The translations under genes were made by a program, and so were the position numbers. From the IMG/VR virus record IMGVR_UViG_3300044684_000224, positions 29,361-93,360 of that record: 64,000 nt of DNA. One strand, written 5' to 3'. The notes under the pieces were generated by a model. It had not been told where the DNA came from and searched no databases. It saw only the letters and a list, made by a program, of their open reading frames with translations. This DNA comes from a virus. The stretch's first letter is position 1, and every line of letters begins with the position of its first letter. Positions 44,945 through 52,325 of the stretch are shown here, one piece after another.

Positions 44945-45342
44945 CGCCCGACCTACTGAAGGCCGAACGTGTTGATTCGGGCTACGGCGTGTGCTGGCGC
45001 GGTCGGCACGCGGTCATCACGAACGGCGCCACCCACACCGTGCACGCCGAAGTCGTAGTCGGCGACCGAGACCTCGTGCTCTACGTCGAGCCGCTTGTTA
45101 CCGACGAGTTGCATGAAGGTCCAGATCAAGGACGACCCGAGGCGCGGCGTGTACTGGTCCACCGACGCCGGCGTCTGCATCGCCAGCGCGACCTCGACCA
45201 ATGTCGAGGTCGCCGAGTACGCGCCCGCCCGCGTCCGCGACGCCGCCCACGCCGCCGGCCGGGACTCGCCGCGAACCTCGATGCCGACCTACGCCACTAC
45301 CTCGGCATGACGCTCCCGCCGGATGAATCGCTCGCACCGTAG
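44941..45342 (+). pseudogene. Probably frameshifted gene(s), three coding segments in two frames
   Basis: ATG 44941 opens a plausible protein (VCWRGRHAVITNGATHTVHA then VVVGDRDLVLYVEP). After about 57 codons the frame turns into Arg-rich nonsense. From ATG 45113 the +1 frame reads well (MKVQIKDDPRRGVYWSTDAG, CIASATSTNVEVAEYAPARV), then fails after RDAAHAAGRDS. The first frame resumes with LAANLDADLRHYLGMTLPPD to a stop at 45342. Two compensating indels in one gene, or two genes each with one indel, would explain this; sequencing error is possible. Confidence 0.55.
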
Positions 45343-45356
45343 CCGAAGGACCAGCA

Positions 45357-45635
45357 GTGGCCGACACGCTCACGATCAACGACCAGCTCACCGCCCGGTT
45401 CGCCACCGAATGGGACACCGGAATCGAGTACGCCCGCCTCACCGACGGCGACTTCGTCCTGATCATGCTGAAGGACGACTTCGACGTGCTCGCCACCGAC
45501 CCGATCGCGCTCGTCTCGTACTTCGACGCCAAGCGCGCCGAACACGCCGCTGGCCAGCCCACCGGGACTACCCGTGCCGAGCGTGTCGGCCAGTTCCGGG
45601 CCGCACTCGTCGCAGCGACGGGAGACGAACTGTGA
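45357..45635 (+). CDS. Unknown 92-aa protein
   Basis: GTG 45357 follows AAGGACCAGCA. TINDQLTARFATEWDTGIEY and DFVLIMLKDDFDVLATDPIA indicate a small alpha/beta protein. The stop overlaps the next GTG. Function unknown. Confidence 0.55.
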   Translation: MADTLTINDQLTARFATEWDTGIEYARLTDGDFVLIMLKDDFDVLATDPIALVSYFDAKRAEHAAGQPTGTTRAERVGQFRAALVAATGDEL

Positions 45636-45811
45636 TCACACTCCTGCTGCGACTGCTGCGCGTGCCGTGCGGCGCGTTCGGTGGCCAGTGGCCCGATCGC
45701 TGGACACGCTGGTGCATGAAGCGGTTCGGTCACAGTGACTCGTGCGCGTTTGACTTCGGCCGGCAGCCATTGGACCGTGAACGCCGACGTGCCCGGGGGT
45801 GGGACGATTGA
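45632..45811 (+). CDS. Small basic protein (59 aa)
   Basis: GTG 45632 overlaps the previous stop. Hydrophobic start (VITLLLRLLRVPCGAFG), then RWTRWCMKRFGHSDSCAFDF and a basic-acidic end. Possibly membrane-associated. Function unknown. Confidence 0.5.
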   Translation: MITLLLRLLRVPCGAFGGQWPDRWTRWCMKRFGHSDSCAFDFGRQPLDRERRRARGWDD

Positions 45812-46818
45812 CCGACATCATTGATCTGATCGACCAGGCCATCACACCCACCTGCGCCCAGTGCGGCGCCGAACTCGGCGACAGCCTGTCCAACTACTAC
45901 TGCGGACCCGACTGCCAGAAAGCCTGGAACGAGGCCCGCAGCGTGCCGCTCGTCGGCTACCGCGAACCGTCCGACCTGGAAGCGCACTACTCGAACCAGA
46001 TCGAACTGGCCAACCCGGAGACGATGCCAGACCGGCCCGACGACGGATACGACGGCTACACCGTCGTGAGCGAGACGCCGGCCCGCGACCCGTTCCGGTC
46101 GCTGCGCGACAGGACCCGTGGTCTACCTGCGGCCAGGAGGATTGTTGTCACGTCAAACCCCTGTAACCCTGGCGGAACGAGCCTCCCGAGCTACCTCACC
46201 GACGACCGCACCTACCGCTGGTTCGGGCCACGCCGCACGCACCTGCTCGACACCGGTGCACCGTGGATCCGGTCACTCATCACGCCGGCGCTCGGCGACT
46301 ACGTCAACTCGATCCGCCTCGAACAACGCACCGACACGCCGACGGTCGCCATGTTCATCGGCGGCTCACGCCACGGCCAAACTATCCCGGTCACCGCGCG
46401 GCCACAGCAGACGATCGAGGTCTACGTAACGCGGGCACCCACCCTGAGCGACGCGGCGCTGTTCCTCGCCGACACCATTCGGTTCGAGCGCCGGTTCTAC
46501 CACCTGAGCCACCATGCCCACGGCTACTGGTACTACCTGTACGACCAGCACAACGACACGGTCGTCCCCGCCACCGACCGGCACCCCGAACTCACCATCG
46601 AGCGCTACCATCAGGACTTTCCGCGCGATACGTCGTCAGCGCGGGTCACCGACGGCGAGTTCCACGTCGTCGGCAACTTCCCCAACCAACTCCTCGCCGA
46701 CCATCCGGCGCTCCGGGCCTGGTTCGCCCACCACAGGACGATCGAGACCCAGCGTGTCACCGACGGCTCGTGGGAGATCACCGAGCCACGGCCACCGTTC
46801 CGGAGGGAGCAGACATGA
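45808..46818 (+). CDS. Unknown 336-aa protein with N-terminal zinc ribbon
   Basis: TTG 45808 overlaps the previous stop; GTG 45799 is an alternative. N-terminal TPTCAQCGAELGDSLSNYYC then GPDCQKAW is a zinc ribbon. After a linker, a beta-rich region (VAMFIGGSRHGQTIPVTARP, RFERRFYHLSHHAHGYWYYL) and LADHPALRAWFAHHRTIETQ follow. Around 46120-46170 the reading changes character (AARRIVVTSNPCNPGG), while another frame there reads WSTCGQEDCCHVKPL and stops, so two genes may have been joined here. Confidence 0.55.
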   Translation: MTDIIDLIDQAITPTCAQCGAELGDSLSNYYCGPDCQKAWNEARSVPLVGYREPSDLEAHYSNQIELANPETMPDRPDDGYDGYTVVSETPARDPFRSLRDRTRGLPAARRIVVTSNPCNPGGTSLPSYLTDDRTYRWFGPRRTHLLDTGAPWIRSLITPALGDYVNSIRLEQRTDTPTVAMFIGGSRHGQTIPVTARPQQTIEVYVTRAPTLSDAALFLADTIRFERRFYHLSHHAHGYWYYLYDQHNDTVVPATDRHPELTIERYHQDFPRDTSSARVTDGEFHVVGNFPNQLLADHPALRAWFAHHRTIETQRVTDGSWEITEPRPPFRREQT

Positions 46819-47075
46819 CCAACGTCGAGCCACACTGGTGCACCGACCACCTACCGCAGTGGAACGCAGGCGAACCCGACGACGCTCAATGCGCGGCCTG
46901 CGGCCAGTGGCATCACTTCGGTGACGCGTTCCCGTTCGTCAACGCGTGGCGCCCGATGACCCGGCTGGGCGTGTGGTGGCGGCGTAAGCGCGGCGTGCTC
47001 GGCGACACAACCTGGCAGCCTGGTGTCGGCCGGTACCGCATCAGTGAGCATCCCGAATGGGCACCCGCACCATGA
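46815..47075 (+). CDS. Unknown 86-aa protein with Cys/His pairs
   Basis: ATG 46815 overlaps the previous stop. HWCTDHLPQWNAG and AQCAACGQWHHFGDAFPFVN give a zinc site, then a Trp-rich basic end. Function unknown. Confidence 0.55.
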   Translation: MTNVEPHWCTDHLPQWNAGEPDDAQCAACGQWHHFGDAFPFVNAWRPMTRLGVWWRRKRGVLGDTTWQPGVGRYRISEHPEWAPAP

Positions 47076-47275
47076 GCGACCTGTACGAGGACGAGCCGCT
47101 GACCCTCCGTGGCCTGATCCAGCGCCTCGCCGACGACGACACACTGTTCGACCAGCCGGTCCATGTAGACATCCCAGACCGGGACGGCACCTACCTCGAC
47201 TGCCTGATCACCGGGCTGACCGTCCGGGACGGACGCCAGGAGTTGGTCTACGAGCGGAACCGAGACGGACGGTGA
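47072..47275 (+). CDS. Small acidic protein (67 aa)
   Basis: ATG 47072 overlaps the previous stop. DEPLTLRGLIQRLADDDTLF, QPVHVDIPDRDGTYLDCLIT, GLTVRDGRQELVYER looks like a beta-rich fold seen in actinophages. Last rightward gene before the leftward island. Function unknown. Confidence 0.55.
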   Translation: MSDLYEDEPLTLRGLIQRLADDDTLFDQPVHVDIPDRDGTYLDCLITGLTVRDGRQELVYERNRDGR

Positions 47276-47298
47276 GCAGGGGGGCGAGCCGGTAGACA

Positions 47299-47874
47299 TC
47301 ACTGGCGTTGCTCCAGCGGGCCGGACGAGTCGACGGCGAGCAGTCCTTCGAGGCGAGCAACCTTGCGGTTCAGTTCCTCCACCGAGACGTTGTGCTCGAC
47401 AAGCTTCCGACCCTGCACCTTGAGTCGCCCCTCGGTGATTGCCTGCGCCTGTTCCAGTGAGGTGATCCGTTGGTCGTGCTGCCGAAGTTGCCGGGAGTGC
47501 GCGTCCAGCCTGATCGTCTGCTGCTCGTGCTGGGCGAGTTCCAGCACGCTCAGATCCTCGACGCGCGTGCCGCGCAGCGTCTCCAGCCCTCGCCGGACCT
47601 GCCGGCCGGCGCGCTTCCGTCGATTGCGCGCCTGGTCGGCATGCTCACGTGCGGCAGCTATGCGGTAGCCGACGCCGCGCACGTTCACCGCAGTGCGACG
47701 GTCGCGATCCTGAAGTAGCCGGATGGCGTCATACAGGGCCGCTCGACTCGCCACCAGGTCAACGCCGCTGGCCTCGTCCAGTTCCGCGAGGGTGAACACC
47801 TGGTCGACTCCACCGGTACGCAGCACGTTGTAGATCAGTTCACGCTGCGACAGTTCCGCCTTGGTCTCGAACAT
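47299..47874 (-). CDS. Winged-helix plus coiled-coil protein (191 aa)
   Basis: ATG 47874 overlaps the stop of the upstream leftward gene. Residues 1-75 (ELIYNVLRTGGVDQVFTLAE, ALYDAIRLLQDRDRRTAVNV, RGVGYRIA) read as a winged helix. The remainder is a basic stretch and a long coiled coil (LDAHSRQLRQHDQRITSLEQ, LVEHNVSVEELNRKVARLEG). A DNA-binding dimer is likely; its role in the leftward island is unknown. Confidence 0.65.
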   Translation of the reverse strand: MFETKAELSQRELIYNVLRTGGVDQVFTLAELDEASGVDLVASRAALYDAIRLLQDRDRRTAVNVRGVGYRIAAAREHADQARNRRKRAGRQVRRGLETLRGTRVEDLSVLELAQHEQQTIRLDAHSRQLRQHDQRITSLEQAQAITEGRLKVQGRKLVEHNVSVEELNRKVARLEGLLAVDSSGPLEQRQ

Positions 47875-48482
47875 CAGTCGACCACCTTGAAGGTCGAGAC
47901 CTGGAAGCGCCCGTAGCGGAGACGGAAGTCGCCGAGTCCGGCGATGGCGCCAGCGCGGTCCACGATGGTCTGGAATTTGTCGATGTCCAGCACGGTGTCG
48001 TCCACCTGCCACAGGGAGGTCAGTGCCCATTTGTGGAGCTTCGGACGGCAGCGCATGATCTTCACTCGCTGCTGCCCGGTCGGCCGGTAGTCGACATACG
48101 GCGAGCCTTCGAGCCCAGCACCCCAGAGTTTGTCGAGGGTACGCGGCCCCTCGTAGATCAGGGGGAGTTTGCCGTCTTCGGACGCGTCGGTCAGTCCGTC
48201 GCGGATGTAGCCGCCGTCCGATGTTTTCTTCGCCGCCGCGTGGATGGACGCCCACATCATCTGCGCCGGCAGGTATGGGCCGTAGACCTGGTCCCAATAC
48301 CAGGACATCTCCCATTCCAGCCACGCAATGCGGAGCAGAACCTCCTCGGTCTTGTCCTTCCCGCGCTTGCGGGCGAGAGAGGTCTTCTCTTTGTTGCTGG
48401 GGTCGAACGGGTTTACCAGGCGTTCGGCGTTGTGGATGAGCAGTGGACGGGTGCCACTGATGCCGATCTCGATGGTTTTCAT
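47874..48482 (-). CDS. Conserved phage-type protein ending GLGDFRLRYGRF (202 aa)
   Basis: ATG 48482 starts MKTIEIGISGTRPLLIHNAE. The order TRPLLIHN, ARKRGKDKTEEVLLRIAWLE, GPYLPAQMMWASIHAAAKKT, YEGP, RVKIMRCRPKLHKWALTSLW and GAIAGLGDFRLRYGRFQV matches a protein family I have seen in diverse phages, with a beta-rich RAMP-like impression. Function unknown to me; a nucleic-acid-binding role is possible only by analogy. Confidence 0.7.
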   Translation of the reverse strand: MKTIEIGISGTRPLLIHNAERLVNPFDPSNKEKTSLARKRGKDKTEEVLLRIAWLEWEMSWYWDQVYGPYLPAQMMWASIHAAAKKTSDGGYIRDGLTDASEDGKLPLIYEGPRTLDKLWGAGLEGSPYVDYRPTGQQRVKIMRCRPKLHKWALTSLWQVDDTVLDIDKFQTIVDRAGAIAGLGDFRLRYGRFQVSTFKVVD

Positions 48483-48554
48483 GCAGGACTCCCTTGTGTT
48501 CGAGCGGTCCTATTGCCAAGTGAGGCGCGCTGCCTCGTGGCGTTTACCGCTCCT

Positions 48555-48632
48555 GTGCGCGCCAAGGACTCGAACCCTGGTGTCTGCCCGTCACGCTCCG
48601 TCCCTACCTCACCTCGCCTGGCCACACCGCAC
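48555..48632 (-). other. tRNA-like sequence 1 (degenerate)
   Basis: On the minus strand a T-arm-like CAGGG-TTCGAGT-CCTTG is followed by GCGCGCAC, which pairs over 5 bases with GTGCG 78 nt upstream. D- and anticodon arms are poorly formed. It aligns with the second copy at 48664-48733 (shared GGAG..., GGCAG.CACC.GGGTTCGAG). Either a decayed tRNA or part of a tRNA-derived structure. Confidence 0.35.
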
Positions 48633-48663
48633 CTCGCCGGACCCAGCCCAACCCAGCCCCACT

Positions 48664-48733
48664 GTGTGCGCCGGGGCCTCGAACCCCGGTGACTGCCAGT
48701 CGCACTCCGTTGCCAAACCTTGCCCTGCCACAC
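48664..48733 (-). other. tRNA-like sequence 2 (degenerate)
   Basis: Minus strand: T-arm CGGGG-TTCGAGG-CCCCG is perfect. GTGTG at the 5' end pairs with CACAC at the 3' end, 70 nt apart. The anticodon arm (loop CTGGCAG) is only partly paired. It is homologous to copy 1 about 107 bp away, so the pair arose by tandem duplication. Confidence 0.4.
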
Positions 48734-48999
48734 CCAACGCAGCCGTACCGAACCACGCCGCACCGGACCCCACTCAGCCTCACCTCATCGCACCCAGCCA
48801 TGCCACACGGTGCCAAACACAGCCCTACCAAAGAGAGCGTCCAGGACCAGCGTCCAGGACGTACACAGTGAACCACCTGTCCAACTATTCGTCCAGCGCA
48901 ACGAGAATCACCAATTACGACCAACGCGTATCAACGGAATCGGGAACGTACCAACGCATGCCGATTTGTACGCCGCAGTGCGGCCGATGCTCCACATGC

Positions 49000-49350
49000 T
49001 CAGTCCCACAGTGCCCAGAAGTGCTCGACGAACAGCTTCAGCGCCTCGTCTATCGCTGCTCGTTCCGCCTTCTCCCGTTCGATCGCCTGCGAGTAGGTCT
49101 CACCCTCGACGTGGCGGTTGAGGTCAACCTTGAGTGGGTCGACGATGCGGGTGAGGGTGTCCCGCCATTCCTCCTCGGTCATGCTTGGGTCGTAACCCAT
49201 GCCGTGGTCTCGGAGGTGTTCCACCGTCCCAGCGATCACCGAGGCCAGGTAGCAGTGGAGTTCCCACACATCCCGCTCCGACCAGCCGCGCCGTGCACGC
49301 TGGATGCGCCACTTCATCGTCCGCAGCGGCTTCGTGAATCGGGGCATCAT
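49000..49350 (-). CDS. Unknown helical protein (116 aa)
   Basis: ATG 49350 (MMPRF; ATG 49347 also possible) overlaps the stop of the gene upstream. Basic N-terminus (RTMKWRIQRARRGWSERDVW), then helices (YLASVIAGTVEHLRDHG, IEREKAERAAIDEALKLFVE). Co-transcribed with the excisionase-like gene. No family recognised. Confidence 0.6.
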   Translation of the reverse strand: MMPRFTKPLRTMKWRIQRARRGWSERDVWELHCYLASVIAGTVEHLRDHGMGYDPSMTEEEWRDTLTRIVDPLKVDLNRHVEGETYSQAIEREKAERAAIDEALKLFVEHFWALWD

Positions 49351-49562
49351 GAGGCCGCCGAGATGTCGCCGCGACTACCGCGCCACTCCACCCACAGGGC
49401 ATGAAGCCGAACAGTGTCCGACGCCGAGTACCCCGTCAGCCGTAGGTAGTCACCGTCGGGTGTGGTGATCTCAACGGTCGGCGGTGCCAGCAGCCGTTCC
49501 CACACACGTTTCACCACTGCGACCACCCCGCGACCACGACAACCCGTCTCCGTAGTGGTCAC
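49347..49562 (-). CDS. Unknown 71-aa protein
   Basis: GTG 49562 overlaps the excisionase-like stop (GTGA). VVKRVWERLLAPPTVEITTP then DGDYLRLTGYSASDTVRLHA: basic helix and beta segment. Function unknown. Confidence 0.55.
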   Translation of the reverse strand: MTTTETGCRGRGVVAVVKRVWERLLAPPTVEITTPDGDYLRLTGYSASDTVRLHALWVEWRGSRGDISAAS

Positions 49563-49777
49563 GCAGCCGACCCCGTGTCCGTGCCGTACAGCTTCGCGAG
49601 AATCAACGGTGTCGAAACCTTCCACCGACGACCAATCTTCATCAACGGAGTCGGGAAAGTACCAGCCGACGCCATTTCGTACGCCGTAGTCCGCGACAAA
49701 CCAAACGCCGCAGCCGCCTCAACCAAACTCACCACAGCCGGCCAAGACCGGATCTGGTCCTCTGTGTACCGCTCCAT
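49559..49777 (-). CDS. Excisionase/AlpA-like helix-turn-helix protein (72 aa)
   Basis: ATG 49777 gives MERYTEDQIRSWPAVVSLVE, then AAAAFGLSRTTAYEMASAGT and PLMKIGRRWKVSTPLILAKL. This is the MerR-like DNA-binding fold of excisionases and AlpA regulators (S-R-T-T-A-Y followed by a wing R-R-W-K-V). It heads the leftward island, with a -10-like TACACT just upstream on the minus strand. It could promote prophage excision or regulate the island; no integrase is present in the window. Confidence 0.78.
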   Translation of the reverse strand: MERYTEDQIRSWPAVVSLVEAAAAFGLSRTTAYEMASAGTFPTPLMKIGRRWKVSTPLILAKLYGTDTGSAA

Positions 49778-49897
49778 ACCGAAAGTGTAAGCGACACACC
49801 CCAAACCACCAGGATTGCCGACACAGCCACGCCACACCCACACTGCGCGAAACAGGCCGTGATCACCACGCGCCACCAGTGAACGCAGGGGGTGGTC

Positions 49898-50404
49898 ATG
49901 CCGTCGACAGCCGGCCAAGCAAACCACCTCGAACAGCAGGCCGAAAGCGTCGCCAAAGACGCGCGCGTCGTCGAACTCGTCAACGAGGGCCGCACGTTAC
50001 AGCAGATCGCCGACGAGTTCGGCGTCAACAAGAGCGTCATCTGGCGCCGCTTCCACCGAGCGCTCGAACGCATCCCGCAGAAAGCCGTCGACGCCTACCG
50101 GACCGAACAGTTGGCGCGTCTCGCCGCTGCACGCCAGTCCGTGATGGACGTACTGAACGCGCACCACGTGGTCGTGTCGAACGGGCACGTCGTCTCGGAG
50201 ATCACCGGCACCGACGAGGACGGCAAGCCAGTCTTCGGTGACCCGCTGACCGATTCCGCGCCGGTACTGGCGGCGGTGGATCGGCTGGTGAAGCTGGACG
50301 ACCAGGAAGCGAAGCTGCTCGGTTTGTACGCGGCGGCGAAGGTCGAGCACGACTCCACGGTCCGCTACGAGGTCGTGGGAGTTGAGCCATCCGATGTGGT
50401 CTGA
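49898..50404 (+). CDS. Candidate terminase small subunit (helix-turn-helix)
   Basis: ATG 49898 follows GCAGGGGGTGGTC; GTG 49892 is an alternative. The 168-aa protein begins with VVELVNEGRTLQQIADEFGV then NKSVIWRRFHRALE, a helix-turn-helix of the type in small terminases, and continues with helices (LVKLDDQEAKLLGLYAAAKV). Its place before the large terminase supports DNA recognition during packaging. A different regulator is possible. Confidence 0.65.
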   Translation: MPSTAGQANHLEQQAESVAKDARVVELVNEGRTLQQIADEFGVNKSVIWRRFHRALERIPQKAVDAYRTEQLARLAAARQSVMDVLNAHHVVVSNGHVVSEITGTDEDGKPVFGDPLTDSAPVLAAVDRLVKLDDQEAKLLGLYAAAKVEHDSTVRYEVVGVEPSDVV

Positions 50405-50528
50405 CTCCTGGCTGTCGCGCGGATGCGGTGCCCCGATGACGCGTCGGATTGGTCTGGCCATGGGTGCCGCGTTTGTCGCGGTGGCATACGTTGTGGATCT
50501 TGACTTGTGCGGATTGGTCCGGCCATGA
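50394..50528 (+). CDS. Small membrane protein (44 aa)
   Basis: ATG 50394 overlaps the previous gene by 11 bases and the stop overlaps the next ATG. One hydrophobic stretch (RIGLAMGAAFVAVAYVVDLD). Function unknown. Confidence 0.45.
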   Translation: MWSDSWLSRGCGAPMTRRIGLAMGAAFVAVAYVVDLDLCGLVRP

Positions 50529-50806
50529 CCGCCCGTGTCGAGTTCGTGTGCGTGGCGACGCCGACCGTCATGGACGGCACTGTGGTCCGCTGGTACGCGG
50601 ATCTCGCGGCGCATGAGCGCGGCGAGGAGGTGGCGTCGGCCAGCCGGAACGGCGTGCGGCTCGCGGAAGATGTGCACCCGCGTATTCGGGACGCGGCCGA
50701 GGCGGCGCACCGCGAACTGGCCCGGAACCGTGACGCGGACGTGCGGCACTACACCACGCACACCGGTAGCCGGCGGGACGGCTTGGTTCCGGTTGGTGGT
50801 GTGTGA
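50525..50806 (+). CDS. Unknown 93-aa protein
   Basis: ATG 50525 overlaps the previous stop. MTARVEFVCVATPTVMDGTV, VHPRIRDAAEAAHRELARNR: strand then helix, basic. Common position beside terminase genes; function unknown. Confidence 0.55.
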   Translation: MTARVEFVCVATPTVMDGTVVRWYADLAAHERGEEVASASRNGVRLAEDVHPRIRDAAEAAHRELARNRDADVRHYTTHTGSRRDGLVPVGGV

Positions 50807-51123
50807 TGGCTGCCTTCTCGGCGAAGCGCATCGGGAACTGGACGTTCAGCGTCGCTGGCCACGTGTTTCCGCTGGAGGCGCACCTGGCCGGCCGGGTGAA
50901 GCAGACGGTGCCGAACCGGGCCGACCGGCGGCGCGCGGAGCGACGGTCACGAGTGGGCGCGCCGGGATTCGAACCCGGAACCTCCGATCCCAGGGGACTT
51001 GCCGCCGCGGTCGGCGCTACCCCACACGGTGCGGTATCCGTTCCGCTACACGCCCACGACGAATCGTACGACGAGCAATCGGCCGAATCGGCGACGCCTG
51101 CGACTGGCGGTGACCTGCCGTGA
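50806..51123 (+). CDS. Unknown protein overlapping an antisense tRNA-like gene (105 aa)
   Basis: ATG 50806 touches the previous stop (TGATG). The first 48 residues look real (FSAKRIGNWTFSVAGHVFPL, NRADRRRAERRSR). The stretch VGAPGFEPGTSDPRGLAAAV is the typical false translation of an antisense tRNA. The last residues (ESYDEQSAESATPATGGDLP) may again be genuine. So either the gene has absorbed tRNA sequence or its true end lies earlier and the rest is chance. Confidence 0.5.
   Translation: MAAFSAKRIGNWTFSVAGHVFPLEAHLAGRVKQTVPNRADRRRAERRSRVGAPGFEPGTSDPRGLAAAVGATPHGAVSVPLHAHDESYDEQSAESATPATGGDLP
50954..51055 (-). tRNA. tRNA-like gene with ~29-nt expansion in the anticodon region
   Basis: Minus strand: acceptor GGGCGTG/CGCGCCC (7 bp with one G-T), TA at positions 8-9, D-arm GCGG-AACGGATA-CCGC, and T-arm CCGGG-TTCGAAT-CCCGG are all canonical. 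Between D-arm and T-arm lie 51 bases instead of about 22. They contain GGGG/CCCC and CGCCG/CGGCG pairing potential, but I cannot place a standard 7-base anticodon loop. Possible readings are a tRNA split by a short insert, a class II tRNA with an unusual long variable arm, or a pseudogene. The anticodon is undetermined and no CCA is encoded. Confidence 0.5.
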
Positions 51124-51428
51124 GGTCATTTGCTAATGCGAGTGTCGAGTTTTCGCAGGCAGTACTCGATTCAGAAGCCGCCGGGGCCGCGATCGATCCG
51201 GCGGCACACGCCTCGCGTGCTCTGGAGGGCGACGCGCTGGCGGTTCCGCAGCCGATCGTGCTGCGGAAGCCCACCGACGCGGAACTCGCGGACTTCAAAC
51301 GCGAGTTCGACATCGCGTTCGGTGCCGGGTTCCTGCGCACGTGGTTCGCGGCCGAGGGCGACCAGCTCACTCCTGAGCGTGCCCGCGAACTGGCCGTGCA
51401 GGCGCTCGCTGAGGACGGTGCTTCGTGA
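51120..51428 (+). CDS. Unknown 102-aa protein
   Basis: GTG 51120 overlaps the previous stop. FANASVEFSQAVLDSEAAGA, DAELADFKREFDIAFGAGFL, LTPERARELAVQALAEDG: helical and acidic. Function unknown. Confidence 0.55.
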   Translation: MRSFANASVEFSQAVLDSEAAGAAIDPAAHASRALEGDALAVPQPIVLRKPTDAELADFKREFDIAFGAGFLRTWFAAEGDQLTPERARELAVQALAEDGAS

Positions 51429-51679
51429 CGGCCGCGCTCGCGGGCGGCTCGCTCGCCTACTGGATGCGGATCGACCGCTGCTCGGCCTCGTCGGGTCGTG
51501 GTGGCATGTGCGAGGCACCCTCGGCTGCGATCTGGGAGAGCCCGAACACTCACTGCCGGTCCCCGCTGTGCGGCTCGCATGTGGACTCGTGGTTCGACGT
51601 GTGCGACGACGATCCGGACCTGGAACCGGTGTCGGTCCGCTGGCTGGATGGCTCACGCGCACTGGTAGGTGCGCCGTGA
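51425..51679 (+). CDS. Cys-containing unknown protein (84 aa)
   Basis: GTG 51425 overlaps the previous stop. RCSASSGRGGMCEAP, HCRSPLCGSHVDSWFDVCDD: five Cys and a His suggest a metal site. Function unknown. Confidence 0.55.
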   Translation: MTAALAGGSLAYWMRIDRCSASSGRGGMCEAPSAAIWESPNTHCRSPLCGSHVDSWFDVCDDDPDLEPVSVRWLDGSRALVGAP

Positions 51680-51828
51680 TCACCGTCAGCGTGCTGTTGC
51701 TCATCCTCGCGCTCGTCGCGTTCCTTGTCGCTGCGGCCGGTTGGGTCGCGCGGGTGAACTGGATCGCGGTCGGCTTGGCGCTGATCACGCTGATGTGGCT
51801 ACTGCAAGCCCTGCGGGTGATCTCATGA
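51676..51828 (+). CDS. Two-pass membrane protein (50 aa)
   Basis: GTG 51676 overlaps the previous stop and the stop overlaps the next ATG. Almost all hydrophobic (VLLLILALVAFLVAAAGWVA, AVGLALITLMWLLQAL). Directly before the NlpC/P60-like gene. A holin-like role is conceivable but not supported by a motif. Confidence 0.55.
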   Translation: MITVSVLLLILALVAFLVAAAGWVARVNWIAVGLALITLMWLLQALRVIS

Positions 51829-52325
51829 GCCCGCAACCGGCCGACTTCTTCCTGCTGATCGGCACCGACCCGGTCGGCGTGGGCATCCGCATCGGCGAGT
51901 GGGCCGATGGCAAGGGGTTCAGCAAGTACGCCCACGCCGGCATCCTGCTCGACGACTCCACCGTCGTCGAGGCCGAGCCCGGCGGCGCGCGGATCAGGCC
52001 GATGACGGAGTACCCGGCCGACCTCATGGTGTGGTCGACGTGGGACTTGACGCCCGGCCAGCGCACCTCGATCGTCGCCGCGGCGCGCGGCCTCGAGGGC
52101 ACGCCGTACAGCTTCCTGGACTACTTCGCGATCGCCGCGCACCGCTTCCGCCTGCCGCTCCCGGGCCTGCGCCGCTATGTCGCGTCGTCCGGCCACATGA
52201 TCTGCTCGCAACTCGTTGACGAGGCGTACTCGCGGGCCGGCGTGCACCTGTTCACCGATGGGCGTTGGCCGGGCTTTGTGACGCCGGCTGATCTTGCGGC
52301 CGTCCTGTCGGGACCGCAGCGATGA
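51825..52325 (+). CDS. NlpC/P60-superfamily (YiiX-like) protein
   Basis: ATG 51825 overlaps the previous stop. The 166-aa protein has YAHAGILLDDSTVVEAEPGG (with His), GTPYSFLDYFAIAAHR and SGHMICSQLVDEAYSRAG (with Cys). This order His ... Cys is the permuted NlpC/P60 (YaeF/YiiX) layout, in which Cys and His form the catalytic pair. Such proteins can be amidases or peptidases acting on peptidoglycan or lipids. Position next to terminase is unusual for an endolysin, so a virion-linked or regulatory role is possible. Confidence 0.78.
   Translation: MSPQPADFFLLIGTDPVGVGIRIGEWADGKGFSKYAHAGILLDDSTVVEAEPGGARIRPMTEYPADLMVWSTWDLTPGQRTSIVAAARGLEGTPYSFLDYFAIAAHRFRLPLPGLRRYVASSGHMICSQLVDEAYSRAGVHLFTDGRWPGFVTPADLAAVLSGPQR

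Larger units (their letters stand above)
48483..48999. other. 517-bp gap without a convincing gene
   Basis: No convincing protein gene is seen on either strand. The plus strand is C-rich with repeated CACC, CCCAGCC and CCACAC motifs. It holds two tRNA-like sequences on the minus strand (48555-48632 and 48664-48733). It should also contain the promoter of the leftward genes at 48482 and 47874. Confidence 0.6.

Noticed and set aside
48483-49000. Phage attachment site (attP) at the tRNA-like sequences
   Set aside because: No integrase is present in the window and no identical tRNA 3' end can be compared, so a site-specific recombination claim is unsupported.
51676-51828. Holin call for the two-pass 50-aa membrane protein
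   Set aside because: Many tiny membrane genes occur in this window, and no lysis cassette with a clear endolysin is present beside it.
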